Of a stretch of 15,254 bases of DNA, positions 1 to 6,725 are shown one piece after another. The notes under the pieces were generated by a model. It had not been told where the DNA came from and made no database searches. It was given only the letters and a program-made list of their open reading frames with translations. This DNA is from Bacteroidota bacterium. GTDB lineage: Bacteria; Bacteroidota; Bacteroidia; Bacteroidales; VadinHA17. The translations under genes and the position numbers were made by a program. Location of the stretch: the NCBI GenBank assembly GCA_030628785.1, contig DAOVQI010000026.1, positions 1 through 15,254 on the forward strand, given 5' to 3'. The number at the start of each line of letters is the position of its first letter. Positions within the stretch are counted from its first letter, which is position 1.

Positions 1-70
1 TAGCAATACGAACAATTTTTTGTTAATCGTTCTTTGATTTTTTTGTATGTTTGAAAAAAGGGAAAAACAG

Positions 71-121
71 ACATCCTTATTTGCTGTTTTTTGTACATCC
101 TTATTTACCATTTTTTGTACA
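71..121 (-). repeat. Two 24-bp tandem repeats starting with TGTACA (possible mobile-element end)
   Basis: Units at 71-94 and 95-118 differ at only a few central bases. Read on the minus strand each begins TGTACAAAAAA and ends AAATAAGGA, and a third, degraded start (TGTCTGTTTTT) follows at lower coordinates. The outermost TGTACA is at 116-121, 14 bp beyond the stop of the truncated ATPase. Tn7-like and related elements often begin with TGT and carry several short transposase-binding repeats at each end, so this could be the end of an element lying off the left edge. No transposase or second end is visible, so this stays an inference. Confidence 0.4.
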
Positions 122-122
122 T

Positions 123-140
123 TGTAAGTTACTGCTTACA
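123..140. repeat. Short perfect inverted repeat at the ATPase truncation point
   Basis: TGTAAG (123-128) and CTTACA (135-140) are separated by 6 nt. The structure covers the stop codon of the ATPase fragment and the junction with the TGTACA repeats. It may be a scar of the rearrangement or chance. Confidence 0.3.
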
Positions 141-627
141 CACCTCCACTAAAATCTCTATTTCTTCGCAACAAAACGCTCGTCATAGCCACGATTTCAT
201 TTAAAAGTGAATCATTCTGTAATTGCCGTCTATTACAATCTACTGCTAAACGCCCTCCAAGAACTCCAAGTATACTAAGTAAAAAATCTTTTGGTGTCCA
301 GTTCCGCTCAACGGATATTTCAGAAAGTGGGGTTATTAGAGGATTTGATTTTCTAATTTGCCAATGATATCTGTGATAGTTCACAAATGTAGTCTTTCCG
401 ACGCCCACATCACCTTCAACAATTATACAACCACCTCCGGGATTTCGAAGGAAGTTTCTCATTAAACTATGCTCTGAATATCTATCTGCCTGTCCAATAT
501 ATGCTGTTGAAACTGAAAGAGACGCTTCTGGAGATAACGAAAGAGCTCTGGTATCAAATGGGTTGTCCTTAAAACCAAAACGTTCCCAAAGGTTTTGTGT
601 AGGAATTGATTGTATTGCTAGATTCAT
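136..627 (-). pseudogene. Truncated P-loop (AAA-like) ATPase, N-terminal part only
   Basis: The 163-residue product carries a clear Walker A motif, GDVGVGKTT at residues 72-80, preceded by a conserved-looking N-terminal segment (LWERFGFKDNPF, residues 13-24). It ends shortly after, at SGGV, with no Walker B, sensor or arginine-finger region, whereas AAA-like ATPases need at least another 100-200 residues for these. The stop lies 14 bp from tandem TGTACA repeats, so the gene was most likely cut by a rearrangement or insertion, and none of the other frames down to position 1 restores it. The start at 627 is the first ATG of the frame. The intact relatives I have in mind are about 500-residue ATP-binding proteins of unknown role; this is recollection, not a search. 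An intact ATPase would bind and hydrolyse ATP; this fragment probably does not. Confidence 0.6.
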
Positions 628-1005
628 AGTAAACCAATTATAGTTTACGAAATATTACTATATTGTACATACATCCATAAAGCCAATATTGTTACTTTCT
701 TCGTATAATCGCATCACCTTTATTTTTTATTAAAACTCAATACTCAATCTCATTTATTCTTTTATACTCAAACCCACACCACTTTTGGTCTAAATTTTTA
801 ATACCCGAATAATTTCTTCTTTATCAGCTATGGTTTTTTGATCGTTGATCCGTTCTTCAAGAATTTTATATTTAGGGAAATTCATTTACCCTTTCCACAA
901 CATCAGGTTGTTTGTTTTTAGATTAAATTAATACTGTATTCACATTAATGATCCTGAACAAACAGCATTTCAATGTTTTTCTACTAAGAGAAGTTGATCG
1001 CATCC
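628..1005. other. AT-rich spacer, no convincing gene
   Basis: This stretch between the ATPase fragment and the nuclease gene is strongly AT-rich. It contains a TGTACA at 664-669, one 31-codon minus-strand ORF (listed separately) and a weak 8-bp inverted repeat (TGTTTGTT near 909, AACAAACA near 959). That repeat lies downstream of the nuclease gene but has no U-tract. I see no RNA gene. Confidence 0.4.
790..885 (-). CDS. Possible 31-residue small ORF or remnant
   Basis: Translation starts MNFPKYKILEERIND and continues as a charged, Lys/Glu/Ile-rich helix-like peptide to LKI and a stop. A purine-rich GGAAAGGG lies 3 nt before the ATG, unusual for this window. It may be a real small gene, the leftover start of a decayed longer gene, or chance. 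No family is recognised. Confidence 0.2.
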   Translation of the reverse strand: MNFPKYKILEERINDQKTIADKEEIIRVLKI

Positions 1006-2856
1006 TTATCTACTTATTGCTTTAAGCACCCAGTCTTCTTTTATGAGGACATCCTTAATAAGTAAATTATATGGTAACTCCTTATGTCTTGATTCTCTTA
1101 AGCCTTTTAATATGTTTACGAGGGAAGAAGCAGTAATTAAAGATAAATTAAGCTCCCAATCCTGTCTACACTCCTTTTCAAATTCATCGCTAAATTGGGG
1201 TGCAACTACAATTGCCCTAATAACATTAAAGTTGTTGATTTTGGCTAAATTGATATAAGATTTGATTTGTCGTGAAATCGAACTGAATTTGTCGTACCCC
1301 TTCTCTTTTACTGTTTTGCATTCAACTAAAATGAGATTCTTATTCTCTAAGTCTAAAACGATGTCAATCTTATCTTTATTAGTGTTGAGTTTTTTTCTCA
1401 ACGTTTCGTTTACATTAAAACCAAGTTTGTTAAAAATGGTCTTTGTCAGTTCTTCAAATTTAACTCCCAATTCGCCTTCTTTAATGCTAATTTTATTTCC
1501 CTTTAAAGCATTCAGATTTCTGAATCCAATGTTCTCAAAATTTTCAAGGTAAAGGTTTTCAGTATCTTTATATGCGTCCAGAATATTGAAGATAATGTTC
1601 CCTCTTATTTTTATGTCCTTTGCTTTACAGAATTTCTCAAAGTCTTTCTCGTTTATTATTTCCAGTACGTCTCTTGGTTTTATATTATAATCGAGCAAGT
1701 AGTTGCTTATAAGTATATTCTCCTCTTGAAGTTCAAATGCTATTTTTAGAATGTTGTTTAAGTTGGGTAAAGTCTCACTCAGATCAATAAGCATTTTCTC
1801 ATAACCCTCAATAGATATACTAACTTTTTCGTCCTTTTCTATGTTCTCAAAGTATCCAATAAGATTTGCAATTTTTTCTTCAATAGTTACTCCTTTTAGT
1901 GAGGGTGTAATTTTTAAGCCTTTATTAACAAAGTCATTGATAATTTTCTTTTTATCGGTTAGCATGGTGCCATCTTTAAATATATCATTTTGAAGCGCAC
2001 CAGAAAACGAAATACCCTCATTGATAATCGTTGTTATTTTCTCATCCAATGGAAGCCGCCAACTGATATTGTGTTTTTTACAAATCAGATTTATTTGAGA
2101 TTCTCTTAGTAACTTTAATACTCGTCTAAAAAATTTGTCTGCAACTTCTTTCCCTCTTATTTTTCTAAGTATCCTAACAATTTCATCTGCAATGTAAACT
2201 GTATTACTCTTTTTATGATAAAAAATAATTCCTGTATTTTTTAACTCGTTGATTATTTCATCAATTGATTTTTTCTCAGGTGGAACTATCAAATAGTTAA
2301 TGAGTTTTACTGCTTCTTGTGATAAGTCCAATTTTTTACTAAGCGTTAATAAGACGGATTGTTCTTCCCAAGTGATTTTCTTATCTTGATTTCTTTCAAT
2401 GTCATTCAAGTATGCTGTGTTTAAGCAAGCTCTATAAACATCATAGTCCCTTTTTCTTTTTTCTTCTATGTCCGACTTGTCACTATCAAGGGATTTTTGG
2501 AATAATTTCTTTTTAGTTTCTAAGTTTTTGATTTCATTTTCATATAATCTGGCAAACCAATCCAATTTCATTATACAGTTCCCGTCTCGAGTGATGATGT
2601 CTGTCAGGATGTCTAATTGAGAAGTTGTGTCGACAAACTCATCTGTAACGTATTTAGTGAATTCGTCTTCGATTAAATTGAATACATTTACAATATTAAT
2701 GTTGTCAACATTTTTTAAGTCCTTGTCTGTGTCATTAAGAATTTGATCAATTTCTTTTACATTTTTGGGTGCTCCATCAATGATGTTGTTTACAATTTTC
2801 AGGAATGCGTATTTCTCGTGAAAATTTAGTTTGTCTAAAATCTTTTCTAATTTCAT
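1006..2856 (-). CDS. Orphan PD-(D/E)XK nuclease-domain protein (restriction-like)
   Basis: The protein has 616 residues. The C-terminal part (about 464-590) reads as a PD-(D/E)XK nuclease: an FEEL helix with E468, then KIDIVLD (D498), a strand ending in VECK (E512, K514), and QIKSY (Q530). This order (helix E, D, ExK, QxxxY) is that of Mrr-like and related restriction endonucleases. Residues 402-430 (KDFEKFCKAKDIKIRG...ILDAYK) resemble a short SAP-like DNA-binding helix pair. Residues about 148-190 have a TerB-like rhythm (ITWEEQ...LSKKLDLSQEA). The rest is helical and unrecognised. The start at 2856 follows an A-rich leader without Shine-Dalgarno, as usual in the phylum. No methyltransferase, specificity subunit or other defence gene is adjacent, so it may act alone, for example on modified or foreign DNA. 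That role, and the SAP and TerB assignments, are inference. Its high AT content against the glnS-metG block suggests acquisition by transfer. Confidence 0.7.
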   Translation of the reverse strand: MKLEKILDKLNFHEKYAFLKIVNNIIDGAPKNVKEIDQILNDTDKDLKNVDNINIVNVFNLIEDEFTKYVTDEFVDTTSQLDILTDIITRDGNCIMKLDWFARLYENEIKNLETKKKLFQKSLDSDKSDIEEKRKRDYDVYRACLNTAYLNDIERNQDKKITWEEQSVLLTLSKKLDLSQEAVKLINYLIVPPEKKSIDEIINELKNTGIIFYHKKSNTVYIADEIVRILRKIRGKEVADKFFRRVLKLLRESQINLICKKHNISWRLPLDEKITTIINEGISFSGALQNDIFKDGTMLTDKKKIINDFVNKGLKITPSLKGVTIEEKIANLIGYFENIEKDEKVSISIEGYEKMLIDLSETLPNLNNILKIAFELQEENILISNYLLDYNIKPRDVLEIINEKDFEKFCKAKDIKIRGNIIFNILDAYKDTENLYLENFENIGFRNLNALKGNKISIKEGELGVKFEELTKTIFNKLGFNVNETLRKKLNTNKDKIDIVLDLENKNLILVECKTVKEKGYDKFSSISRQIKSYINLAKINNFNVIRAIVVAPQFSDEFEKECRQDWELNLSLITASSLVNILKGLRESRHKELPYNLLIKDVLIKEDWVLKAISR

Positions 2857-3380
2857 TTTTTATTTTTTTTACGGGCTATTTTACCTAAAGATTGTATAAA
2901 CACACTACGATTGTTTTTAAATATGCCTCCAGTTATATAATCCCTTCAAATTTAAGAAATTACTGCATTTTTTGCAAATCAAAAAGGCTAATAATAATTT
3001 GTGGTTTGATTGGGAAACAGGTAGATTCGAGTTATTCCTTTAATCCCCTCTTTTTACACGGATTAACTCTTCACCCTTTAAGGTGTGAGTTACATTGATG
3101 CAATGGAGAAATTGCGATAACGGAAGGAGAGAATTGCTGCGAAGTAAAAGTAAATTTTAAGTCTCAGAGTCTTGGGATTTCACTTGCGTAGAATCGATGA
3201 TACTTCTCTGAGCTCAATCATATATCATTTGTATCCATTAAATTCTTATGCCTTTACACACACGTATACATGAGTCAGGTTAATAGGTGCTTCTGGGGGG
3301 TGGTTTTGAAAAGGAAAAATGATCTTGCGAAAGGTGGGTAGTAATGTTTATTTTATACTACCTGAAAACTTGCATAAAAA
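2857..3380. other. Gene-free spacer with weak inverted repeats
   Basis: No supported gene. Small inverted repeats are present: AACTC-CACC with GGTG-GAGTT (3065-3091), CTCAGAG paired with CTCTGAG across the 3160-3217 stretch, and GGTAGTA (3337-3343) with TACTACC (3356-3362). None has a U-tract or a recognisable RNA fold. A 68-codon plus-strand frame at 2892-3098 looks like chance. Confidence 0.4.
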
Positions 3381-3535
3381 GCGGATTAGCTGCGCTGATC
3401 CAGGGAGGTGGGCGCATCAATACAATCCTCATTTCCTGCGGAATAAAGATTTTTTATACCTTGCCTCTAACAAGCAAGCTAGTATCGGCATGGTATAAAA
3501 AATCATCCACCACTACGTGATTGAGGATTGTATTG
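3381..3535. repeat. Nested inverted-repeat unit A
   Basis: In order: a head hairpin GGATTAGC-TGC-GCTGATCC (3383-3401, one T/G pair), a G-rich stretch, an outer arm (3418-3431), the word TTCCTGC (3433-3439), an inner arm GATTTTTTATACC (3448-3460), a central AGCAAGCT (3473-3480), the matching inner arm (3492-3504), a mini-hairpin CAC-TAC-GTG, and the matching outer arm (3522-3535). Outer arms are 14/14 and inner arms 13/13 complementary. Unit B, just downstream, repeats the plan with different arm sequences, so the structure looks maintained. It could be a non-autonomous mobile repeat or a structured RNA. Confidence 0.75.
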
Positions 3536-3544
3536 TGGTTACGA

Positions 3545-3743
3545 GCGGATTACAACTCGCTGCGCTCGTTGTGATCCGGGTGGGGGAGCCTCTCAAAACA
3601 AACCTCCATTGACTTCCTGCCCGACTTCGTCATTCAGGCGGGCGTCAATATTAGGTTTTTTCATACCCAGACTCCCGAAAGCAAGCTTTCTTCGTCTGGG
3701 TATGAAAAAACCTCACCCACTTTGTGGGGAGGTTTGTTTTGAG
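3545..3743. repeat. Nested inverted-repeat unit B, abutting tRNA-Cys
   Basis: Same plan as unit A. Head hairpin GGATTACAAC...GTTGTGATCC (3547-3577); outer arms 3592-3607 and 3728-3743 (16/16 complementary); TTCCTGC at 3614-3620; an extra sub-hairpin with ATTGAC/GTCAAT and GCCCG/CGGGC (3608-3649); inner arms 3653-3672 and 3694-3713 (20/20 complementary); a core hairpin GAAAGC-AA-GCTTTC containing AGCAAGCT (3680-3687); and a mini-hairpin CCCAC-TTT-GTGGG. The right outer arm enters the tRNA gene by two bases. A transcript leaving the tRNA would fold here, so it may also act in termination or 3'-end processing. Confidence 0.8.
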
Positions 3744-3812
3744 GTCGGTGGCGGATTCGAACCGCCGTCTACGGTTTTGCAGACCGCCGCCTAGCCACTC
3801 GGCCAACCGACC
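3742..3812 (-). tRNA. tRNA-Cys (GCA)
   Basis: A 71-nt cloverleaf on the minus strand. Acceptor arms GGTCGGT (3806-3812) and ACCGACC (3743-3749) pair fully. The anticodon loop is CTGCAAA with anticodon GCA on stem GCGGT/ACCGT (one G-U pair), and the T arm is GGCGG-TTCGAAT-CCGCC. The discriminator is U73 (3742), the base expected for tRNA-Cys. No CCA is encoded, so it must be added after transcription. A TAnnTTTG promoter box lies 15 nt upstream. The gene's 3' end touches inverted-repeat unit B. Confidence 0.95.
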
Positions 3813-3826
3813 ATAATTTGGGTTTG

Positions 3827-3834
3827 CAAAGTTA
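3827..3834 (-). promoter_or_regulatory. Bacteroidota -7 box for tRNA-Cys
   Basis: TAACTTTG on the minus strand matches TAnnTTTG and ends 14 nt before the mature tRNA 5' end. A TTG lies 22 nt further upstream, close to the spacing expected for the -33 element. Confidence 0.6.
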
Positions 3835-3977
3835 GTAATTTTTAGTATGAGTTACACAAAAATTTGTATTTTGATTTAGCATACATCTTGACGGTTTGGA
3901 AGTTTGCGGCGCATGGATAGTTTTTACTTCTTGGTAGCGATGGTAGTTGCGCCATTGTTATTGTTGTATCTGTTTGT

Positions 3978-3997
3978 CCCCCGGCTGAAGCCGGGGG
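3978..3997. repeat. CCCCCGGC-TGAA-GCCGGGGG palindrome
   Basis: A perfect 8-bp GC-rich stem with a TGAA loop, in an otherwise AT-rich spacer just downstream of folB. Similar CCCGGC palindromes are common dispersed intergenic repeats in this phylum (recollection). The nearby TTTTAAAA on the plus side gives no clear U-tract for folB, so terminator function is uncertain. Confidence 0.6.
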
Positions 3998-4036
3998 TTA
4001 GTCAAGCCTCTTTTAAAACATCTAATGGTTTAACAG

Positions 4037-4387
4037 TTAGCGACTCAGGGTTATGCTGACGCTGTCGACCTTCCCTCCCACCGGTGGGTTTATTTTAGCG
4101 ACCTTTATGGTAGCTTTTTTTACTCCGTCCAATTCCCGATAAAGCGCATCAAGGATGCGTTTGGCAATGTTTTCAAGTAAATGCGATTTCTTTTCCATTT
4201 CAGTTTCCACCAACCGGTATGCTGCCTGGTAATTAACGGCATCCTTCAGACTGTCGGACAGGGAAGGCTTGGTCATGTCCGTCTCAATGGTCAGACTTAC
4301 CAGAAATTTGTTTCCGACAATCTGCTCCTCCTTATAATGCCCATGGTAAGCATAGAATTCCATGTTTTCGATTTGGATTAATCCCAT
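4037..4387 (-). CDS. folB: Dihydroneopterin aldolase FolB
   Basis: FolB converts 7,8-dihydroneopterin to 6-hydroxymethyl-7,8-dihydropterin and glycolaldehyde in cytosolic folate synthesis. The 116-residue length is typical. Family landmarks are all present: FYAYHGHYKEEQ with the substrate-anchoring Glu at 20/21, DAVNYQAAY with Tyr53, LLENIAKRI, and VAKINPPVGG with Lys98 before the double proline. These correspond to Glu22, Tyr54 and Lys100 of the Staphylococcus aureus enzyme. The start is the only sensible ATG and has no Shine-Dalgarno. The gene stands alone, divergent from glnS, with about 200 bp between the two starts. No other folate gene is in the window. Confidence 0.93.
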   Translation of the reverse strand: MGLIQIENMEFYAYHGHYKEEQIVGNKFLVSLTIETDMTKPSLSDSLKDAVNYQAAYRLVETEMEKKSHLLENIAKRILDALYRELDGVKKATIKVAKINPPVGGKVDSVSITLSR

Positions 4388-4527
4388 CGGTTCTTTTAAA
4401 ATTAAACACAGATTTATCTCATAAATTTTACCTTAAACTTATTAAAATAACAAATTACAAACAAAACAAATAACAAATAATATTTAAAATTTCTATGCAA
4501 ATCAACATTTCTATAAACAATTCCTCT

Positions 4528-4535
4528 TATTTTTG
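4528..4535 (+). promoter_or_regulatory. Candidate -7 box for glnS
   Basis: TATTTTTG fits TAnnTTTG and lies 54 nt before the glnS ATG. A TTTC at 4508-4511 is at about the right distance for a weak -33 element. Confidence 0.45.
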
Positions 4536-4589
4536 CAACTTACAATGAAATGAATTTACAAATACAATACACAATTCAGCAAAAGGAAA

Positions 4590-6314
4590 ATGAACAAATC
4601 CGGAGAAAAAAGAGGGAAAGAAGAAAAAAATTCCAATACATCCAAACCTTCCCTGAATTTCATTGAAAACATCATTGAGAATGATCTCAAGACCAACAAA
4701 TACGAAAGCAAGGTACATACCCGGTTTCCACCCGAACCCAACGGATACCTGCATATTGGTCATGCCAAATCAATTTGCCTGAATTTTGGTATTGCCAAAA
4801 AATATAACGGATTGTGTAATCTGCGTTTCGATGACACCAATCCAATTACAGAAGAGGTTGAATATGTTGAATCTATCAAGGAGGATATCCGGTGGCTTGG
4901 ATTTGACTGGGGAGACAGGGAATATTACGCTTCAGATTATTTTGATCAACTTTATGATTTCGCCATAAAACTAATAAAGAAAGGTAAGGCCTATATTGAC
5001 GATCAACCTCTTGATGCTATAAGCAAACAGCGAACCACCCCAAGGCAAGCAGGTATTGAAAGCCCTTACAGAAACCGTCCGGTTGAAGAAAATTTAGACT
5101 TGTTCAAACGCATGAAAGCAGGAGAATTTGAAGAAGGCGCCAGGGTACTAAGAGCCAAAATCGACATGAACTCTCCCAATATGCATATGCGGGACCCTGT
5201 CATATACCGTATCAAGCATGCCTCACACCACCGCACAGGTGATAAGTGGTGCATCTATCCTATGTATGATTTCGCCCATGGCCAGTCTGATTATTTTGAA
5301 GGAATTACTCATTCTCTATGTACTCTTGAATTTGAAGTGCACCGTCCCTTGTACGACTGGCTGGTAATACACCTCAAAGAAAGTGATTACCGTCCGCGAC
5401 AAATCGAATTCGCCCGCCTGAACCTGAGCTATACCATCATGAGCAAGCGCAAATTACTTGAACTCGTTGAGGAAGGGCATGTTAGCAGTTGGGATGATCC
5501 CCGGATGCCAACCATTTCCGGACTACGCCGGCGAGGTTATACTCCGGAATCTATCCGGAATTTTGCCGACAAAGTCGGTGTGGCAAAACGGGATAATATC
5601 ATTGATGTTGATCTTCTTGAACATTCAGTTCGCGAAGATTTGAACAAAAAAGCACCACGTGTAATGGGGGTTTTATGCCCTCTTAAAGTCACCCTAACCA
5701 ATTATCCTGAAGATAAGATTGAAGAGGTTGAAACCATAAATAACCCTGAGGATGAAAGCATGGGAACACGGAAACTTCCCTTTTCCCGGGAACTTTATAT
5801 CGAACATGCCGATTTTATGGAAACGCCTCCGAATAAATTTTTCCGGCTTGCCCCCGGCCGGGAAGTCAGGTTAAAAAGCGCATATATCATCAAATGCGAA
5901 GATTATGTTAAGGATGAAAAAACAGGGGAGATACTGGAGGTATTTTGTACTTATGATCCGGAAACCAAAAGCGGACCCGGGGCCGGCCGTAAAGTAAAAG
6001 GAACACTGCATTGGGTGTCAGCCCAGCATGCTATTAATGCAGAAGTCCGTTTGTATGACCGCCTGTTTAACCATCCCGATCCTGCCGGACAAAAAGACCA
6101 AAATTCCAATGTATTCCTGAATCCGAATTCATTGGAAATACTGAGCAATTGCAAAGTAGAGCCCTCATTGAAAACGGCAAAACCTTTGGAAAAATTCCAG
6201 TTCCAGCGGCAAGGATATTTTTGTGTCGATCCGGACTCTACCACAGAAAAATTGATTTTTAGCCGTACCGTACCTCTAAGAGATACGTGGGCGAAAATTA
6301 AAGACAGACCTTAA
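4590..6314 (+). CDS. glnS: Glutamine--tRNA ligase GlnRS
   Basis: A class I aminoacyl-tRNA synthetase that charges tRNA-Gln with glutamine in the cytosol. The 574-residue protein has FPPEPNGYLHIGHAKS (HIGH at 55-58), RFDDTNP (79-85), and LNLSYTIMSKRKLL (KMSKS-type MSKRK at 284-288), which together separate GlnRS from the related GluRS. The C-terminal half is the beta-barrel anticodon-binding region, and the overall length is close to the 554 residues of the E. coli enzyme. The start has AAAGGA a few bases upstream, a modest ribosome site. A lysine/glutamate-rich N-terminal extension of about 20 residues is slightly longer than usual. Presence of GlnRS means Gln-tRNA need not be made by the amidotransferase route. 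Confidence 0.96.
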   Translation: MNKSGEKRGKEEKNSNTSKPSLNFIENIIENDLKTNKYESKVHTRFPPEPNGYLHIGHAKSICLNFGIAKKYNGLCNLRFDDTNPITEEVEYVESIKEDIRWLGFDWGDREYYASDYFDQLYDFAIKLIKKGKAYIDDQPLDAISKQRTTPRQAGIESPYRNRPVEENLDLFKRMKAGEFEEGARVLRAKIDMNSPNMHMRDPVIYRIKHASHHRTGDKWCIYPMYDFAHGQSDYFEGITHSLCTLEFEVHRPLYDWLVIHLKESDYRPRQIEFARLNLSYTIMSKRKLLELVEEGHVSSWDDPRMPTISGLRRRGYTPESIRNFADKVGVAKRDNIIDVDLLEHSVREDLNKKAPRVMGVLCPLKVTLTNYPEDKIEEVETINNPEDESMGTRKLPFSRELYIEHADFMETPPNKFFRLAPGREVRLKSAYIIKCEDYVKDEKTGEILEVFCTYDPETKSGPGAGRKVKGTLHWVSAQHAINAEVRLYDRLFNHPDPAGQKDQNSNVFLNPNSLEILSNCKVEPSLKTAKPLEKFQFQRQGYFCVDPDSTTEKLIFSRTVPLRDTWAKIKDRP

Positions 6315-6511
6315 GGATGGATTAATTGAAACAGACGAGTTGATTAAAATTTTTTAAAAAAGTATCCTGACAGCAAAAAGTAAAATTTAAGTAACTTTAT
6401 ATTAATAATTTGGGAAACTATATAATTGAGACAGAAGGTTAATATTATTCAAATGAAACTACTAAATTTGAATGATTGTGGAATAAGGCTGAGACTAAGG
6501 CTAAGGCTAAT

Positions 6512-6540
6512 CCCGAACCCGATAGCTATCGGGTTTCGGG
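6512..6540. repeat. Palindrome centred on ACCCGATAG/CTATCGGGT
   Basis: A perfect 18-bp palindrome (6517-6534) extended by CCCGA (6512-6516) and TCGGG (6536-6540) with one bulged T. It is followed on the plus strand by purines, not a U-tract, so intrinsic termination is doubtful. The CCCGATAGCTATCGGG core is a frequent intergenic repeat in Bacteroidota as far as I recall. Confidence 0.65.
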
Positions 6541-6668
6541 AAAGGAAAAAAAGAAAAAAAAGAAGAATTAAATTAATCTAATTAACCTAATTTCTCCCAG
6601 AGGGATGCCTATGGCACGGATTTGTTATAATATCAAATGAATAACTAAGTTGTTACTGATTTCTTATA

Positions 6669-6676
6669 TATCTTTG
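6669..6676 (+). promoter_or_regulatory. Candidate -7 box for metG
   Basis: TATCTTTG matches TAnnTTTG and lies 49 nt before the metG ATG. A TTG at 6650-6652 is 16 nt upstream, a little closer than the usual -33 spacing. Confidence 0.5.
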
Positions 6677-6725
6677 TCAAAATTCTTAACCGGGTAAACA
6701 CAAACGACCACTTTTTGCTTGTTCC

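Larger units (their letters stand above)
6315..6725. other. glnS-metG spacer with palindromic repeats
   Basis: No gene is seen. Contents in order: an AAGGCT-rich short repeat (6485-6509), a strong palindrome (listed separately), a purine-rich run, a small hairpin TGCC-TAT-GGCA (6606-6616), and the metG promoter region. The spacer makes co-transcription of glnS and metG possible but not required. Confidence 0.5.

Noticed and set aside
1006..2856. EF-hand-like loop ERNQDKKITWEE (residues 154-165) in the nuclease protein
   Set aside because: It lacks the first-position Asp and the central Gly of a canonical EF-hand loop; it fits better as a turn between helices.
3117..3160. Third attC-like element beginning ATAACGG at 3117
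   Set aside because: The GTGCCG and GGCATTG boxes are absent at the expected distances and no complementary arm is found.
3381..3550. Partial tRNA-Cys 3' end (GCGGATT) as an attachment-site duplicate
   Set aside because: Only 7 bases match the T-arm region at 3381 and 3545 and the match does not extend, so it does not support an att repeat.
3381..3743. CRISPR array
   Set aside because: There are only two copies, each a large hairpin with differing arms, no regular spacers, and no cas genes in the window.
3528..3794. 88-codon plus-strand frame across unit B and the tRNA
   Set aside because: It reads through an inverted-repeat structure and the antisense of tRNA-Cys, so it is not a gene.
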